Shown in pieces: positions 1 through 14,252 of a stretch of DNA of 64,000 bases (positions are counted from its first letter, which is position 1; every line of letters starts with the position of its first letter). A model generated the notes under the pieces. That model was not told the origin of the DNA. It saw only the letters and a list, made by a program, of their open reading frames with translations, and did no database searches. Both the position numbers and the translations under genes were made by a program. Origin of the DNA: Nemania diffusa. Its lineage: Eukaryota; Ascomycota; Sordariomycetes; Xylariales; Xylariaceae. The stretch lies in NCBI GenBank assembly GCA_038501195.1, contig JBBPUQ010000003.1, positions 2,806,501-2,870,500 of the forward strand. The letters are read 5' to 3'.

Positions 1-2091
1 TTTTTTTATATTAAAAAAATCTTTTTTTATATTAAGTTTTTTTTTTATTTATATATTTAGTTTATATATACAGTTCATTATTTTATTAACAAAATAATTA
101 ATATTTAATTAATATTTTAACTAATTTATATTAAAGCTATATATTAGCTAAATTTAGCAATAATATATATATATTATTTTTTTAACTTTTGCTATTATAT
201 TTATAAAAAGTTCTAAAATATTATATTTTGTTAACTAATATATTTTGTTAAAAGCTGCTTTTAAATCAAACAAAACAAAAATTTTACAAAAACACTAAGT
301 TATAAACTAAAACATATTAAATTTTATAAACACAAGCTTTATATATATACTAAATACTATATTATTATTTTTTAATTTAAAAAAATCAGCTTTTATAAGC
401 AGAAATAACTATTTGCTAGCTTGCTTATTTACTTCAAACAACTTAACAGTTTTATTAAATTTTATATCTTTAATAAATATTAAAATTAATAGTTTGCTTA
501 TTAAAAAATTATACAAACTAACTACTACTTAAACAGCTATTATTTTTTTATTAATTAGTTTATAATAAATAATACTATTAAAGCTAATAATATCAATTAT
601 TTACATATTAAAAGTTCTTTAAATATTTTACTAATTTATAGCTCTAAATACAATTTAATAATATATTTAAATATTAAATAATACTGCAGCAAAAAAATAG
701 CTCAAATTATAGCATACTATTTAATTTTACAGCATATTAAAAAAGTTACACAATTTTAACTAGATTAAATGTTAAAACTACAAGCTAGCTACATTAAATA
801 AAATAAGCAATCTAATTATTTCTATTTTTTTGTTTTTAATTTTATACTTTTTTTTTACAATAATATAATATATTTTATTATAAAACTTATTTATTTATTA
901 CTTAAAAATATTATATTTACTTTTTTATAGTTTTTTATTTAGCGCTAAATTTTATAAATAAAACATTTATATCTAAAAGTTTTTAATATTGTTTTAATAT
1001 TGTACTACTTTTTAAAATATTTTTATAATTATTTCAATTAGATTTTCTGTTCAATTTAATATACTAGTAATTTTTGCAACAAATAAAAAATATATTTTGC
1101 TATTTTTTAACAAGCTTATAATTTTAAAAAAAATAAAAGTTGTTATTTTTATAGTTTAAATATTTTAAATTTAAAAAGTATAAATTTAAAATATTAAATA
1201 TTTTTAGTTTTAATAGTTTGTTTTTAATAAAAAAACAGATATATTTTTATTAAAACAATAAATAAACAATTAAAAAGTTTTTATATTATTAATAATAACA
1301 TGTTAAAACTAGTAAAAAATATATTTAATAAATATTAAATAAAAAAATAATAATAATATTAAATTTAGCAAGCTATTATATTAAAGTTAATATTAAAAAA
1401 GTAAATATTTAAAGTTATAGCTAAAACTAAATATTAAAACTATTAAAAAAATAGCAAAAGCTTTAAAACTTAATATAATTAAATAAATTTAAAAATATAT
1501 TAAATAAATTAGCAGATTTTTTAACTTTAATAAAACTATTTTATTATAATAAAACAAAACATATTTATATACTAAAAACTATTTATTATATATTTTAACT
1601 TTTATATTTTATTAAAACTACTTTACTTATATATTATAAAAATAATAAAAATTGTTATAAAAAATTCGCAAAATATTGCAAACATTAAAAAATATATATA
1701 TTTAATTTAATATAAACTTATTAATAACAATTACAAACTACAATCTATTGCTTTATTAAAAAAAAAGTCTACTTTTTTTTAAGCTTTTATATAATATAAA
1801 TATAAAGTTCCAAATTAATACAGCTATATATAAAATAATACTTTTTTACTAATATTATTTATATTTGCTTTAAACAGTTTAAATAATCAAATAGCTTAAT
1901 AATATAACTGATTAATATTAAATAAAAATCTATATAAAACTATTTAAAAGCAGTTATTTCAAAAGCATTAAAAATATTGCTAATAAATTATATAATTAAT
2001 TTTTAATCTAAAAGTTTTTTTCTAAAATAGATACTTTAATATATAAAAGAAGTAAATCTCAAAAGTTAATAAATAAAAACTTTAATATAAA

Positions 2092-2457
2092 GATTAGTTT
2101 AAATTTAAAAAAAGGGTTAAATCTAAATTTGAGAATAGAAATCAGTTTGAATTTAAATGTAAAGTAGGTTTTACTTTTAATAAAAGAAATCAATCCAAAC
2201 TAGAGGGCGAAAATCAGTCTAAATTTAAATATAAAGTAGGTTTTAACCTTAATAAAAAAGATCAATTCAAACCTAAAAAAAAAGTTGAATCTAAATTTAA
2301 GGATAAAAATCAGTTTAAATTTAAATATAGAATAGGTTTTGCTCTTAGTAAAAAGGATCAGTTCAAATTAAAAAGCAAAAATTAATTCAAACCTGAAAGA
2401 AAGATTAAATCTGAACTAAAAAACAAAAATCAATCTAAATTTAAAAAAAAATCGCTA
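2092..2457 (+). pseudogene. Decayed 24-bp (octapeptide) coding repeat, Lys-rich
   Basis: Read in the frame of position 2131, the sequence is a run of about 15 eight-codon units. The units are of three kinds: N/D-Q-F/S-K-F/L-K-x-K; V/I-G-F-x-L/F-x-K-K/R; and a more variable Lys/Glu-rich one. Example octets are NQSKFKYK, VGFNLNKK and DQFKPKKK. The frame is open from 2098 to about 2379. The stops at 2095-2097 (TAG) and near 2380 (TAA) fall exactly where sister units have a Gln codon, so CAG-to-TAG and CAA-to-TAA transitions explain them. No start, flanking domain or family is recognised. I infer a relic of a repeat-containing protein gene, possibly carried by a transposon. Confidence 0.55.
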
Positions 2458-2580
2458 CAAAAATATTTAATTTAAGTTTAAAAAACAAAACAAAAATAAT
2501 ACTTATATATAAAAATACTTTTAAAAAAAAAAAAAATAGCTTTAGTAAGCTTTTTTACTAGCGATAGCTTTAAAAGCTTT

Positions 2581-2665
2581 TAATACGACTTCGGGAAAAG
2601 TGCTATAAATGCAGCTTTATTTTTGTGATTCTGCAGCTCTAAAAACATATACACGCTGTTATAAA
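2581..2665. other. Less-degraded patch inside the AT-rich block
   Basis: This patch keeps several CpG and GpG steps, including a TACGACTTCGGGAAAAG-like stretch, that are otherwise almost absent from the block. It may be a remnant of the pre-mutation sequence, or a later insertion. I could not assign it to any gene. Confidence 0.3.
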
Positions 2666-5600
2666 GCTTGCTTTTTATATAAGTATTATTAATAGCTTAG
2701 TTTATATAGCTATAAAAACTAGTAAAATTTAATTAACTAAAACATTATATAAAGCTAATATTTAAAGCTTTTATATTTTTATTTTATTTAAAAGCTAAAC
2801 TTAAATATATAATACTTAAGTTATTCTTATTTATATAGCATTAGTTATATTGTAGTAGCAAAATATAAAAATACATATTTTAAATAGCAGAAAAAACAAC
2901 ATTAGTTTAAACATTTTTTTTATATAACTTTAACTAAGCTTAAAAAAATTGTACTTGTTTTTCAAGCTTTTTTAATATTAAAACTAAAGTTTAAATATTA
3001 AAGTTATTTGTACTTAAATAAAATTTACTTAATAATAAAAAGTTTAAATATAAATTTACAAAAACACAAAAGTTTTAGTTTAAAGCATACTTTATACAGT
3101 AAACATTTAAAATTTTTTGCTTTTTAAATTCTGCAAAAGCAAAATTTAAAGCTAAAACAACTAAGCTCTTAATATTTACTAAAAATTAGTTATGTAGTAA
3201 CAACAAAGAATTTAAATATATACTTTTAATAGTAAAAAAGTTATATACAACAACTTAAAGTTTCAAAATAAGCAAATTTTTAAAAATATCACGTTTAGTA
3301 ACTAAAGTTGCTAATTTTATAACAAAAACTGTTTTTTTTTATAATTTAAAGCTTAAATAAAAAAAAGTGCTTTAATATTTTTAAAATAATTAATTTTAAA
3401 TTATATAACTTAATACAATAGCTCTATTACTTTTTTATTAATTAAGTTTATACTATTTAAATTTTTAGTTTAAATTTAATATTTAAAAATAGCTTCGATA
3501 AAGCTAGCTTTAGAAATATTATTAATTATTTAGTTTGTATTATTTAAGTAACTTTATAAAATAGCAATATAACAGTTGTTATTTGCTATATTAAAAGCAA
3601 CTAAACTACTTATTATATTAGCTTAAAAATACTATAGAACTTACAACTTATATATAATATACTTTGTTTTAAAAATTTTAACTATTTTATTATTAGTTAA
3701 CAAGTTTTTTTTAATATTTTTTAGTTTAATTTATATTTAGTTCTTTTTTAAAAAGTTTTTAAAAATAAACTTAAATAAAGCTATCATTTTAATAAATGTT
3801 TAAAAAATATAAAAAGTTTGTGCTAATAAGTAGTAAATAATTATATTATATTTTAAATTAAAAATGTAGTAGTTAATTAAAATAAAAAAAAAAAAGCAAA
3901 AAAAAACAAGTAATAAAAAAGCAACTTTTATAATAAGTTGTATATATTATATTTATAAATATGTTTTAAATATTTACATACTATTTTTATTTATATATTA
4001 AAACAGCTATATATATTAAATATAGCACTTAAATGTTATAACATTTTACAACACTTTAAAAGTTTTTTGCTATATTTAATACATTATTTTCAAATAGCTA
4101 TATATATTAAATAGCTATATATATTAAACAAAAACAGTGTTTTTACTATTAAACAAAAAATTTAAGTATTGTTAAGCTATATACTTTTTTATATTTTGCT
4201 AGCGTTTGATTTTCTGTGCTATGTTCAATATGCTATATAAAACGTTTATTAGCTTTTAGCTGCTTGTGCTAATTTCTTAGAAATTTAATTTGTTTTTAAA
4301 CGAAGTTTTTTTTTTTGTTACAAAAGCTTTTGTTTATTTGTTGTATCTAGCTCATACTATAGTAACATTTTTATATATGCTAAATATATAACTTATTATA
4401 CTACAAGCTAAAAACTAAATAGCTATATTATTAATACTAATAATTTAGTTTTAAAACTTAAACTATTAAAATAAACAGTTAAATATTAAAAAACTGTCAA
4501 AAATAGTAAACTTAATAAAGTAGCAAATATAATCTTTAAAAATTAAACTTAGTAAAATATAAATAAAGTTATAGCTAACTATAAGTTTTATAATTTTTAG
4601 CTTAAAGTTAATTTTTTGCAAAAATATAGCAATTTTATTATTAAAGCTTATAAAAGTTAATAAAAACAGCTTATTTAAAACAAAATCTATTAGCTTGTTT
4701 TTTAGTTCTAATATTTAATTTGTAGTTGTTAATACAAATATATTAATATATTTATATCTAAATTAAATTTAGCTAATAATGTAGTAGCAAGTGTTTTTAT
4801 TACACTATGTTTTAAACAACTAACTAGTTTTTTTTATAATTATATTTAAAGCGGCAACTTTTTTGCATTAAGTGTTAAATAAATGCTAAAAACAAGTATA
4901 ACTAGTTTTTAAAACAAATTAAATAATTTCTGCTATTTTTTAATAGTTATCTTTAATATAAAAAGATATAAAGTTTGAAGCAGTTATACAAACTAATTAT
5001 AAAACATTTGCAAAAAAAGCTAAGTTGTTATAAAAAAAAGAAAGTACTAGTAACTAGCGCATATTATTATTATAAAAAAAGCTTAAAAGTATAACATTTA
5101 AATATAGTTTTTTATTTACTATAAAGTTCAATATAATTTAGTATATCGAATTAAATAAATATATTTATATAGTTATATAATAATTAATTAAACAAGTATT
5201 AAAAAAAAAAAAAACTTTAAAATTTAGCTGAGTTATATTGTAAAAAAAGTTTAGTACTATAACTAAAGAGCTAATGCTATAACTAAAAGTTAACATATTT
5301 TATTTTGCTAAGTTAGCGTTATATTTAAAATTTTATAATTAATGTTTATATAACTTATTTATTAAATTTTTTCGTTAAATTTGTTTATTAACTAGTATTT
5401 TTAGTTCGTTAAAAATAATAAACAAACATTTTAAAAAAGTGTAATAAATAAAATATAAACGCAAAAAATAAACAAAGTAAAAAAAAAATGTATATATAAT
5501 ATAAAAAACTTTACTAACTATTATATTGTTTATTACTGAAATAATTTAATATTAATTATATATTAAACTTTTGCAAATATATATTTATAGCTATTAGTTC

Positions 5601-7720
5601 ATAACTTGTTATTAAAAGTACAAAGTTATAATTTAATAAAAAAAGCAAATATTACATTTATAGCTATTAAAAAATCTAATATAGTATATATATTTTACAA
5701 AATATATACGTTTTTGCTGCAGCTAATACAACAGTTTATTACATTTCTTTTTTTTATTTAGTTCTTTGTTTAAAATTAAAATCTAATATCTGTTTTTTTT
5801 TACACAATATTTAGTTATATTTGTTCTTAAACTAAAAAAATGTTAAAACAGTAACTATACTATTTAATAAACTTATATTTACTGTTAACACTTTGTTTAT
5901 TATAAAGCAAAAATATATATTTTTGTAAGCTTTATAAATTGTTTTTGCAAAAGCTTTTTGCTGCAACTTAAAATAAAAGTACAAGTTTACATTTAAGTTT
6001 TAAACTAATAAAGTAACGTTATTGTAAATGTAGCAGAAATAAACTTTTATTATAAAATGTACTATATTAACAGAAGCTATAATAAGTACATTAAAATCGA
6101 ATATTTACTATTAAAAGTTAGCTACTACAAATAGTTTAAAATAAATACAACAATAATAACAACTAAAGTAATAATTAAACTAAAAGTAAGCAAATATATT
6201 ATAGTAATTAATAAAATAATAGTAATAATATTATAGTAAAATAAAAATAAAATAATATTTTTATTAAAGTAGCAATAAAAAAGTTTGTAATTTTAAAATA
6301 ACAATAAAAAAAATAGTATAAATAGTTTATATTTTTAAATGTGCTTTAATTAAACTAGTAATAAGAATATATAATATAGTTTTAAAACTAAGTCGAAAGC
6401 TTTTTTACTAAAATTACAAAACTAAGTCAAAAAGTTTTTTTGATTTAATATAATATATAAAAACTACTTTATTTCTTAAAGCTGTTGTTCTGTTGTTTTA
6501 TATCTTTTTTAATGCTTGTAGCATCTAAGTGTTAAACTAGTTCTTTTAACTTTTTATTTCTAGTATTTTTTTGTACAAACTGCTACTAATAATACTAGTT
6601 ACAAGCGTTAAATATACACTTAATATTATAATATTTTAACTATTTAACTTATTTTAAACTTTAGTTTTTAATAAACAAGTTTTGTATTTACAGCTAGCTA
6701 GATTATTATTGATCTAGCTTTTTTGATTTATTAACTATTGCAGCTTTTCAAAAAAGTATGTTTTATTCCAAGCAGCAGCTTTAAATCAACTGTTTTTATT
6801 CTATAATACAGCTAATAGCAAAAATACAAGTTAATTATTTGCAGAGCTAAATATAATAAGTTGAAAAATATACGTTGTTTTTATAACTGCTTTAAACACT
6901 TTTTTAAACTTGTTGCTATTTTAATATAGCTAAAACTAAGCTTTTGTTTAATTAAACTATACTATTTTATACTTATTTTATACTATTTTAGTTCTAACTA
7001 TTTCTTTTTTAACAAACTAGTTCAGTTTAAAATAAAAGCTATTTTTTACTTTAGTAATAACTATGCAGCAATATTTGTTGTTACAGCTTAGTTTATACAT
7101 TTAAAGCAGTAGTTAGTTTATAAGCTATGTTTTAATAAACTATATTTAAGCTTTAATAAAAGCTAGCTAAACTAATTTTTTAATTTTATATTTTAAACTA
7201 AACTAAATTTTAGTAGCAACTAAAACAAAAAGCTGTTTATATATTATCTATAGCGCTGCTTATTAGTTTTAACGCAGTAATAAAACAAAAAACAGTTACT
7301 AAAGCTTATTTATATTAAAAAAGTTAAAAAAACATATTATTGTAACAAAGTTTTACAGCAGAGTTTTTTAATAAAATCGAACTTTAAGTAAAAACTTAAA
7401 AAGCGAGCTATTTAATAACTAGAACAAATATTTATAAAATATAAAAAAAGCTAAACAATTACTACAAAAAAAAACAAACAATTGTTTTATTTATATAAAT
7501 CGCTTTATTTTTATTTAGTAGTAATAGCATAAACGTTTTAAATTAGCAATATTTTAAACATTTTATAAAATATAGTTTATATTTTTATATATATAAATAT
7601 TTAAAACTGTTTAATATTAAAAAATAATGCAGTTTTTATAGTAGTAATATAGTTTATTAAATAATATTTAACTAATTAAGCTAAAAGTTCGTAGTATTAT
7701 AAGCAAGCTATAAAATTATT

Positions 7721-8085
7721 TTAGTTAACTAAACTAAAACATTTTATAACTTGTTTACAACTTTTTTTTTACATTATAATACTATAAAATGTTATTTTTT
7801 TAAACTTTTTATTTAATTTTTTTTAAGCTTTTTTAATTTTTTAGTTATATGCTAGTTTTATATTAATATATTAAATATTAAAACAGTGTTTTAGCTAGCT
7901 AAACTAAAACATTTTATAACTTGCTTACAACTTTTTTGCTATGTTATAATAATTATAAAATGTTATTTTTTTAAACTTTCTATTTAGTTTTTTCTTAACT
8001 TATTCAACTTTTTAAAAACTAAAATAGTTTTATACATATAATTATATGCTAGTTTCATACTAACATATTAAATACTAAAACAGCT
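7721..8085. repeat. Diverged ~170-bp tandem duplication
   Basis: A segment starting with TTAGTTAACTAAACTAAAAC at 7721 recurs at 7891 (TTAGCTAGCTAAACTAAAAC). Both copies go on through ATTTTATAACTTG and AAAATGTTATTTTTTTAAAC to a shared tail ending in ATATTAAAT-ACTAAAACAG. A third, partial copy of the tail lies near 8145-8190. Many differences between copies are C/T or G/A transitions. Confidence 0.6.
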
Positions 8086-11000
8086 AACAAAAACTTATAT
8101 TTAAAAGCTTATAAATATTATTTTATATTAAAATATATATATAGTTGTATATTAGTTTTATATTAATATATTAAGTACTAAAACAGCTAATAAAGCTCTA
8201 TATACAAGCTAGTAAAAACTAATATTTAAAAGTTTACAAATTTGTTATAAAAAAAAAAAAGCACTATTAACTAGTATATATTATTAGTAAAAATAACAGT
8301 TACTAAATTTGTAGCTTATAAAGTTTTAACTAAAGCTAAACTAATAAAATAAAATAAATTAACATATTAAAAGCTTTTTAAATTATATAATATATTAATT
8401 AATCAAGCTATATATATTTAAACTAGAAAAAGCAGCTTATATTTGTTATATTTATTTTAGTACTTACTTTTTTTCTGTAAGTTTATATAGTAAAAAATAA
8501 AAAACAAACAATAAAGCAATAACGCTTACTTGTTTAGCTAATATAAATAGTTTTTATTATTTAAAGCTTTATAAAAAGTAAAAAATGCTATATTATAATT
8601 TGTTATTTGAAGTTCTAACTAGTAGCAATAGTATAAATTTAAATAAATAATATGTTATAGTATATTTATACCCGGTTTATTTTTTTATACAACATAGTAA
8701 CAAGCTATAAGCTGCAGCTTTTTTTCTAGTATAAAATAGCTATAATAAATAAGCTACAAGTTTAAATAGTTTTTTTATAATTTAAACTGCTGCTTTAAAG
8801 TATAAAAATATACTAATAATAAACTAAAAAAGCTAAAAACAAAAAAACTTTAAACAACGTTTATATTATAAATTTTAAGCAAAAGTTACTGCTAGCTCAG
8901 TTGTTATTACTTTTTACATTGTTTAAAACAGCTAATAAAACATATTTAGTTTGTTATTATTTTTAAAATAACTAAATAATATTAAACTAGTTCTATTACT
9001 AAAAGTTAAAAAAATTACTTATATTATTTAATATGTTTTATATTTTATTTTTAAAACAAAAGTATTTAATATTATAATCTAATAATAATAAACAAAAAAA
9101 AAATATAACAAAAAAGCAGCAAGCTTTAATAAAAAAAGTTAATTGTTTTTTAGTTGCTTTTTTTTTAGTACTAGCTGTTTTTTATAACATAGCTTTTTTT
9201 TTAAAAGTATTATTACTTCTATTTACTTAGTTGCATATTTTATTTTTTTTACTTTCAACTGCTAAAATAAGTGTATAAATCTAAAAATACTACAAGCTGA
9301 GCTGTTAACATATATATAGTATAATAGTTAAAAGCACTTTTTGTAGCTTAAATTTTACAAAAACAGCTAATTTGCTATAGTATATCTAAAAGCAATATAA
9401 GCAAAACAAGCGCAGCAAAATATTAATGTTTATTATTTAAATATACTTACTAGTTTTAGCTTTTAAAAGTTATACTAATAAAATTTAGTTGTTAAGTGTA
9501 GCAGCAGTTAACATTAGTATTAATATTAATACTTTTTTTAGTGTATTTTTGTTTTTGCTAATGTTTTAAGTACTAGAAATATTTGCAACTTATATAGCAA
9601 TACTGCTAGTACTATTAGCGCTTTTTTTAGACCTAGGGCAAATGACTTATAAAAAAAACCTATATAATATAAACTGTTTAAAAGTTAAAGAGCTTTTAAA
9701 GTATACTTGCTTTTAAAACATTATATTAGCATATAACACAGTTGTTTTTAAAAAATATTTGGGCTAAATTAAAAATATTCAATAGTTGTTTTAAAACAAG
9801 AAAAACTATTTAAAAAGCTATATATTTTAGCTAATAATATTGTAAAAACTAAATATGTTCTATTTAAGTATATATATTATTTAGTTCAAAAATTAACAAA
9901 TATTTAAACTAGAAGTTTTTGCTAATTTATTAAAATTCAAAAACTGCGTTTTTATTAGTTCTAACTATATAATAAGTGTTAAAAAAACGTACTATTTTTG
10001 CTAGAGTTAATATTAATATAGCTTACAAATATATAAGTATAACAACTATATAACTACTTTAGCTTGCACAATTGTGTAGTTTAAAAACTAGCTATAAACT
10101 AAAGCTTAATTTAACGCTTTTTTTAAATTTAGCTTATACTAATAATAAAATAGTTTATATAAATGCTATAACTTGCTTTATATAAATTTGTTTTATTTTA
10201 TATATAAGCTAGCTTTATATAACATTTATTACTAAATGTATTAAAAGTATGTATTATTTCTATAGATTTATAGCAAAAACATTTTGCTAAAATATTACTT
10301 TTATAATTTATTATATTTAATACAAGTAAGCTATTATATTTTTTATGCTTTACTGTTGCTTTGTTAATAATAGCTATATAGTATATTTTATTTATTATAT
10401 TCGAAATATATACTATTTAAGTATTTATTTTTAAATAAATATATAAGCTTTACTAAGTATTTTTTGCTTAGTTTTTATAGCATTAATATTTAATATTTGA
10501 AAATTAGTTCCTTTTATTACTAAAAGCTATTTAAGCAGAATTTTTTGACTTAATTATATAAAAATAAAGCAGTTTCTGCTGCTTAGCTTTTATTTGCTAG
10601 CTATATAGCTGTATTAAAAGTTTTAGCAAAGTTGCTAGTTTGTAAAACTATATTTGAACAAAATATATTAACTGTAGCAAAAAAAAGAAAATAAAAGAAA
10701 TATAACAAACTGTTACATTATAAAAGTTATATTTAAAAATAATTTGTAGTAATAAATTTAACTTTATTATAGCTAAGCTAGCAGCTATTTTACAAAACAG
10801 CTTTTTATAAAAAATTGTTGAAACTTAGTTTATATAGCTATTATTTATTAGTTTAAAAAAAGTTGAATATATTATAACATATTTACTTATAGTATTAAAG
10901 CAAAGCTTAAAATAAAGTAAATATATAAAAGTTAACAAAAAGTAAAAAAAAGTAAATAAAAGTAAATAAAAATAAAAAATAATATTAGCTAGTTATTACT

Positions 11001-11797
11001 ATCAAGCTTTATTATTTAATATAAGTAGTAATTTTTAAATATTAAAAAATTGTTAATAATATATATATTTAAAAGCAAATATATAAATAAAACTAGTAGT
11101 ATAAAACTTAGTTTAGTTTTTACTTAATAAATACTTTATTATTGTAATATATAAACCGCTTTAATTTTTTTTGCATTTTAGCTATAATAAGCTGCAAATA
11201 TTGTTGCTTTTTATAAAATTAAATAATTGTAAAAATTAAACACACTTTTTAACTTTTTTTTACTAAAAAGTGTACAATTATATTATTAAACTATTAGCTT
11301 AATATATTTATATTTTAATTAGTTAAATATATTAGAACAGCTTTAAAAGTAGTTTTACTTTTTTCAAAAACTGTTGTTTTTAATATTTTTATTACTATTA
11401 TTTTTTAATACAATTTATATATAAATGAAAATATTTTCAACAATGATTTTAACTTTTTAATATTATAAAAAGTATATAAAACCTAATAGTAGCCGATTTT
11501 ACTCCAGACTAAAAATAGCTATACTAAAACTTAGGATTTAGGATTAAAGATTTACTAGAACTTACTAAAAAGAGAGATTGAACTAATTATATAAGCAAAT
11601 AAATAAAAACTTTACTAATTAACCTTTTTAATTATATTTTAATTAACTAAAAGCTTTATAAAAAATAATAACTTTTAAAATATTAAAAAGTGCAAATCTT
11701 TAAAGGAGTAAAGTTGTAAATAAATAGTTAAAAATAATTTTTTTTTTTATTATTGTTAGTTAATAAATATATTTTAGTAGTTAACTATTTAATATAT

Positions 11798-12075
11798 AAA
11801 ATAGTAATAAAAATTTAGTTTTAGTTTATTTTTTTACTATTTTCAATAATATAATTAGTTATTTTACTAAAACTTAACAACTGCTTTTTTTAATAATATA
11901 ATTAGTTATTTTATTTAGTACAATTAAAAAGTTTAGTTAAAATAGTAATAAAAACTTAGTTTCGTTTTAATTTTTTGCTATTGTTAATAATATAATCAGT
12001 TATTTTTTATTAAAACTTAACAACTTTATAAACTTTATATGTTTAATATAATTAAAAAGCTTAGTTAAACTATTT
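11798..12075. repeat. Two-copy 141-bp tandem repeat
   Basis: AAAATAGTAATAAAAA-TTAGTT begins at 11798 and again at 11939. In both places it is followed by TAATATAAT-AGTTATTTT, TAAAACTTAACAACT and an AATTAAAAAG-TTAGTTAAA tail. The copies differ by small indels and mostly by transitions. Confidence 0.55.
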
Positions 12076-13687
12076 ATAGAGTTATTTTTTAATTCAGTAT
12101 ACTAAAAGTATATATAACTTGCTTTGATTTTTTAATTAATATAATAGTATACTATATAGATTAATTTTTTTTGTATTTTAGCTACAATAAGCTATAAATA
12201 TTATTACTAACAATTACTGTTAATTTTAAATATAACAACTTTAGCAGTTTTTTATATTTATATTTTTATTTTTTTTAAAAAATATATTTTTTTTTTTTTA
12301 GATATATATTTGTAGTACTTTTTGTAATAGCTGTAATTTTTGTATTAGTTTCGCTTAATTAAGCATTTGTTGCATTCGTTTTAAATAACATAGATCGAAC
12401 TTGTTTTTTTATAATAAACTTAGTTTTGTTTTAGCTAAATATTTAATTAGTTAAATGTTTAAATAAAACATATATATAGCTATAACTGCTGCTAGCGCTA
12501 TTATTATCGTTTGTTTTACTGCTATTTTTGTTATTTTTAGTTTTGCTTTTGTATTTAGTATTATTAACGTTTTTATTTTTGTTATTGCTTTTTTTTAAGT
12601 TGCTATTGTTATTGCTATTATTTTAGCTTCGGAGCAAATAAATAAATTTTAAAGTAGAAAATCGTTTTTATTTTATTAGTAAAAGCTACAAAAAATATAT
12701 ATATTGTTTATTTTTAAATATTATTGTATAAAGCTTGCAGCTGTTTTAATATATTTAAATATATTAAACTTTTTAATATGCTTTAAAACTTTTTTTTTTT
12801 TATTTATGCTTTAATATTTAAAAACATTTATTAACTTTTTTTTAATTTATAAATAATGATTTAAATATTTACTAAATATAATAAATGCTATAGAAATAGC
12901 AAAATAAACCGGTTTGTAATAGTGTAGTTTTAGCTAGTTTTTATATTTTAGTAAGCTTGGAGTTTTAAAAAAAAAAACAATAATACGAAATAAAAAACTA
13001 AAGAGTAATTTAAAAACTTTTTGTATAAACTTTATAGTATATAAGTGTATATAATAAATAAAGTGTATATAATTTTATATAAATAACAGTTAAAAATATA
13101 TAAATAATATTTATATTTATAATATAAAATTTTTTTTACTTTTTATAAGTTAAAAAAGTTACAGTTATGTTTAAGCTGTATTTTTTATTATTTTAAGTTT
13201 TTGTAATAACTAAATAAAAAAAGCTATAAACTGTTAAGCAAATCTTTTTTTACTGTTTAAGTTGTTTTTGCTACAACTTTTTTGTTTTAATTTATACTTT
13301 TGTTTACGTTTAGTTAAACATTAATATATTTTTACAGTTAGAGCAAAAAGTGTATAAAAGTTAACAAAAAGCAAAAAAAAGTAAAAAGAAGTAAAAAAAA
13401 GCAGATAAAAGTAAAAAAAAATATTAGCTAGTTATTATATCAATATAACTTCTTTATTTAGAGCTTTTTTTTTTTATTTCTAGTTTTGCTTTTTTATACT
13501 ATAACATTGTTTTTATTTAGAGCTTTTTTTTTAGTTTTGTTTTTTTATACTATAATATCGTTTTTACTTTTAGCTATTATTGTTATATCGATACAATTTC
13601 ATTAATATAACTTTTTCATTTAAAGCTCTTTTTTTTTATTTCTAGCTTTACTTTTCTATTTTTTTTTGTTTTAACTATTTATTTAAT

Positions 13688-13993
13688 TACTACTATAATA
13701 TACAAACTAAGTCTGCTGCTAAAAGCAATTATGATGTTAAAATGTAAAACTTAGAAAATAAAAAGTATAAAGCTCAAAATAAAGAGTATAAAGCTCAAAA
13801 TAAAAAGTATAAAGCTTAAAATAAAAAGTATAAAGTTTAAAATAAAAAGTATAATATTAACTATAGTAGTTATAATAATTTAAAAGCTTTAAACTTAAGT
13901 TTTAAAAACGAGCTATTTAATACTGTTAATAAAGAGCTGCTTAATACTGTTAATAAAGAGCTAGCTAGTTTAGATATAAAAAAGCTGATCTAA
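13688..13993 (+). pseudogene. Decayed reading frame with 21-bp heptapeptide repeats
   Basis: In the frame of position 13742 there are five 21-bp units coding N-K-K/E-Y-K-A/V-Q, from about 13757 to 13861. They are followed by a non-repetitive stretch that includes NELFNTVNKELLNTVNKEL and ends in SLDIKKLI. The Gln codon of the unit is intact twice (CAA) and is TAA twice. Further in-frame stops at 13745 (TAA) and 13991 (TAA) can also come from Gln codons by C-to-T. Beyond 13993 the frame remains Lys/Asn-rich with TAG and TGA stops of the same kind. No family is recognised; a gag-like or other transposon protein is only a guess. Confidence 0.5.
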
Positions 13994-14252
13994 AAAAAAA
14001 GCGACTAGATACAAAATAACTATAGCTATATACAAGTGAAAAAAAAAAAATACAACTTAAACTTAATTTATACAACTTGAAAGCTTTATAAGCTTTTAAA
14101 AGTTCATTTATTTGTAATAATTTAAAAAGAAATATTTTACAAGTACTAAAACAACTTTAGAAAACTTAGCTTGTTGTTTTACGCTAAAAAAAAAGCACGA
14201 AAACAATATATTAAAAAGTTATTAGAATATCTATTGACTTTTTTTAATTATA

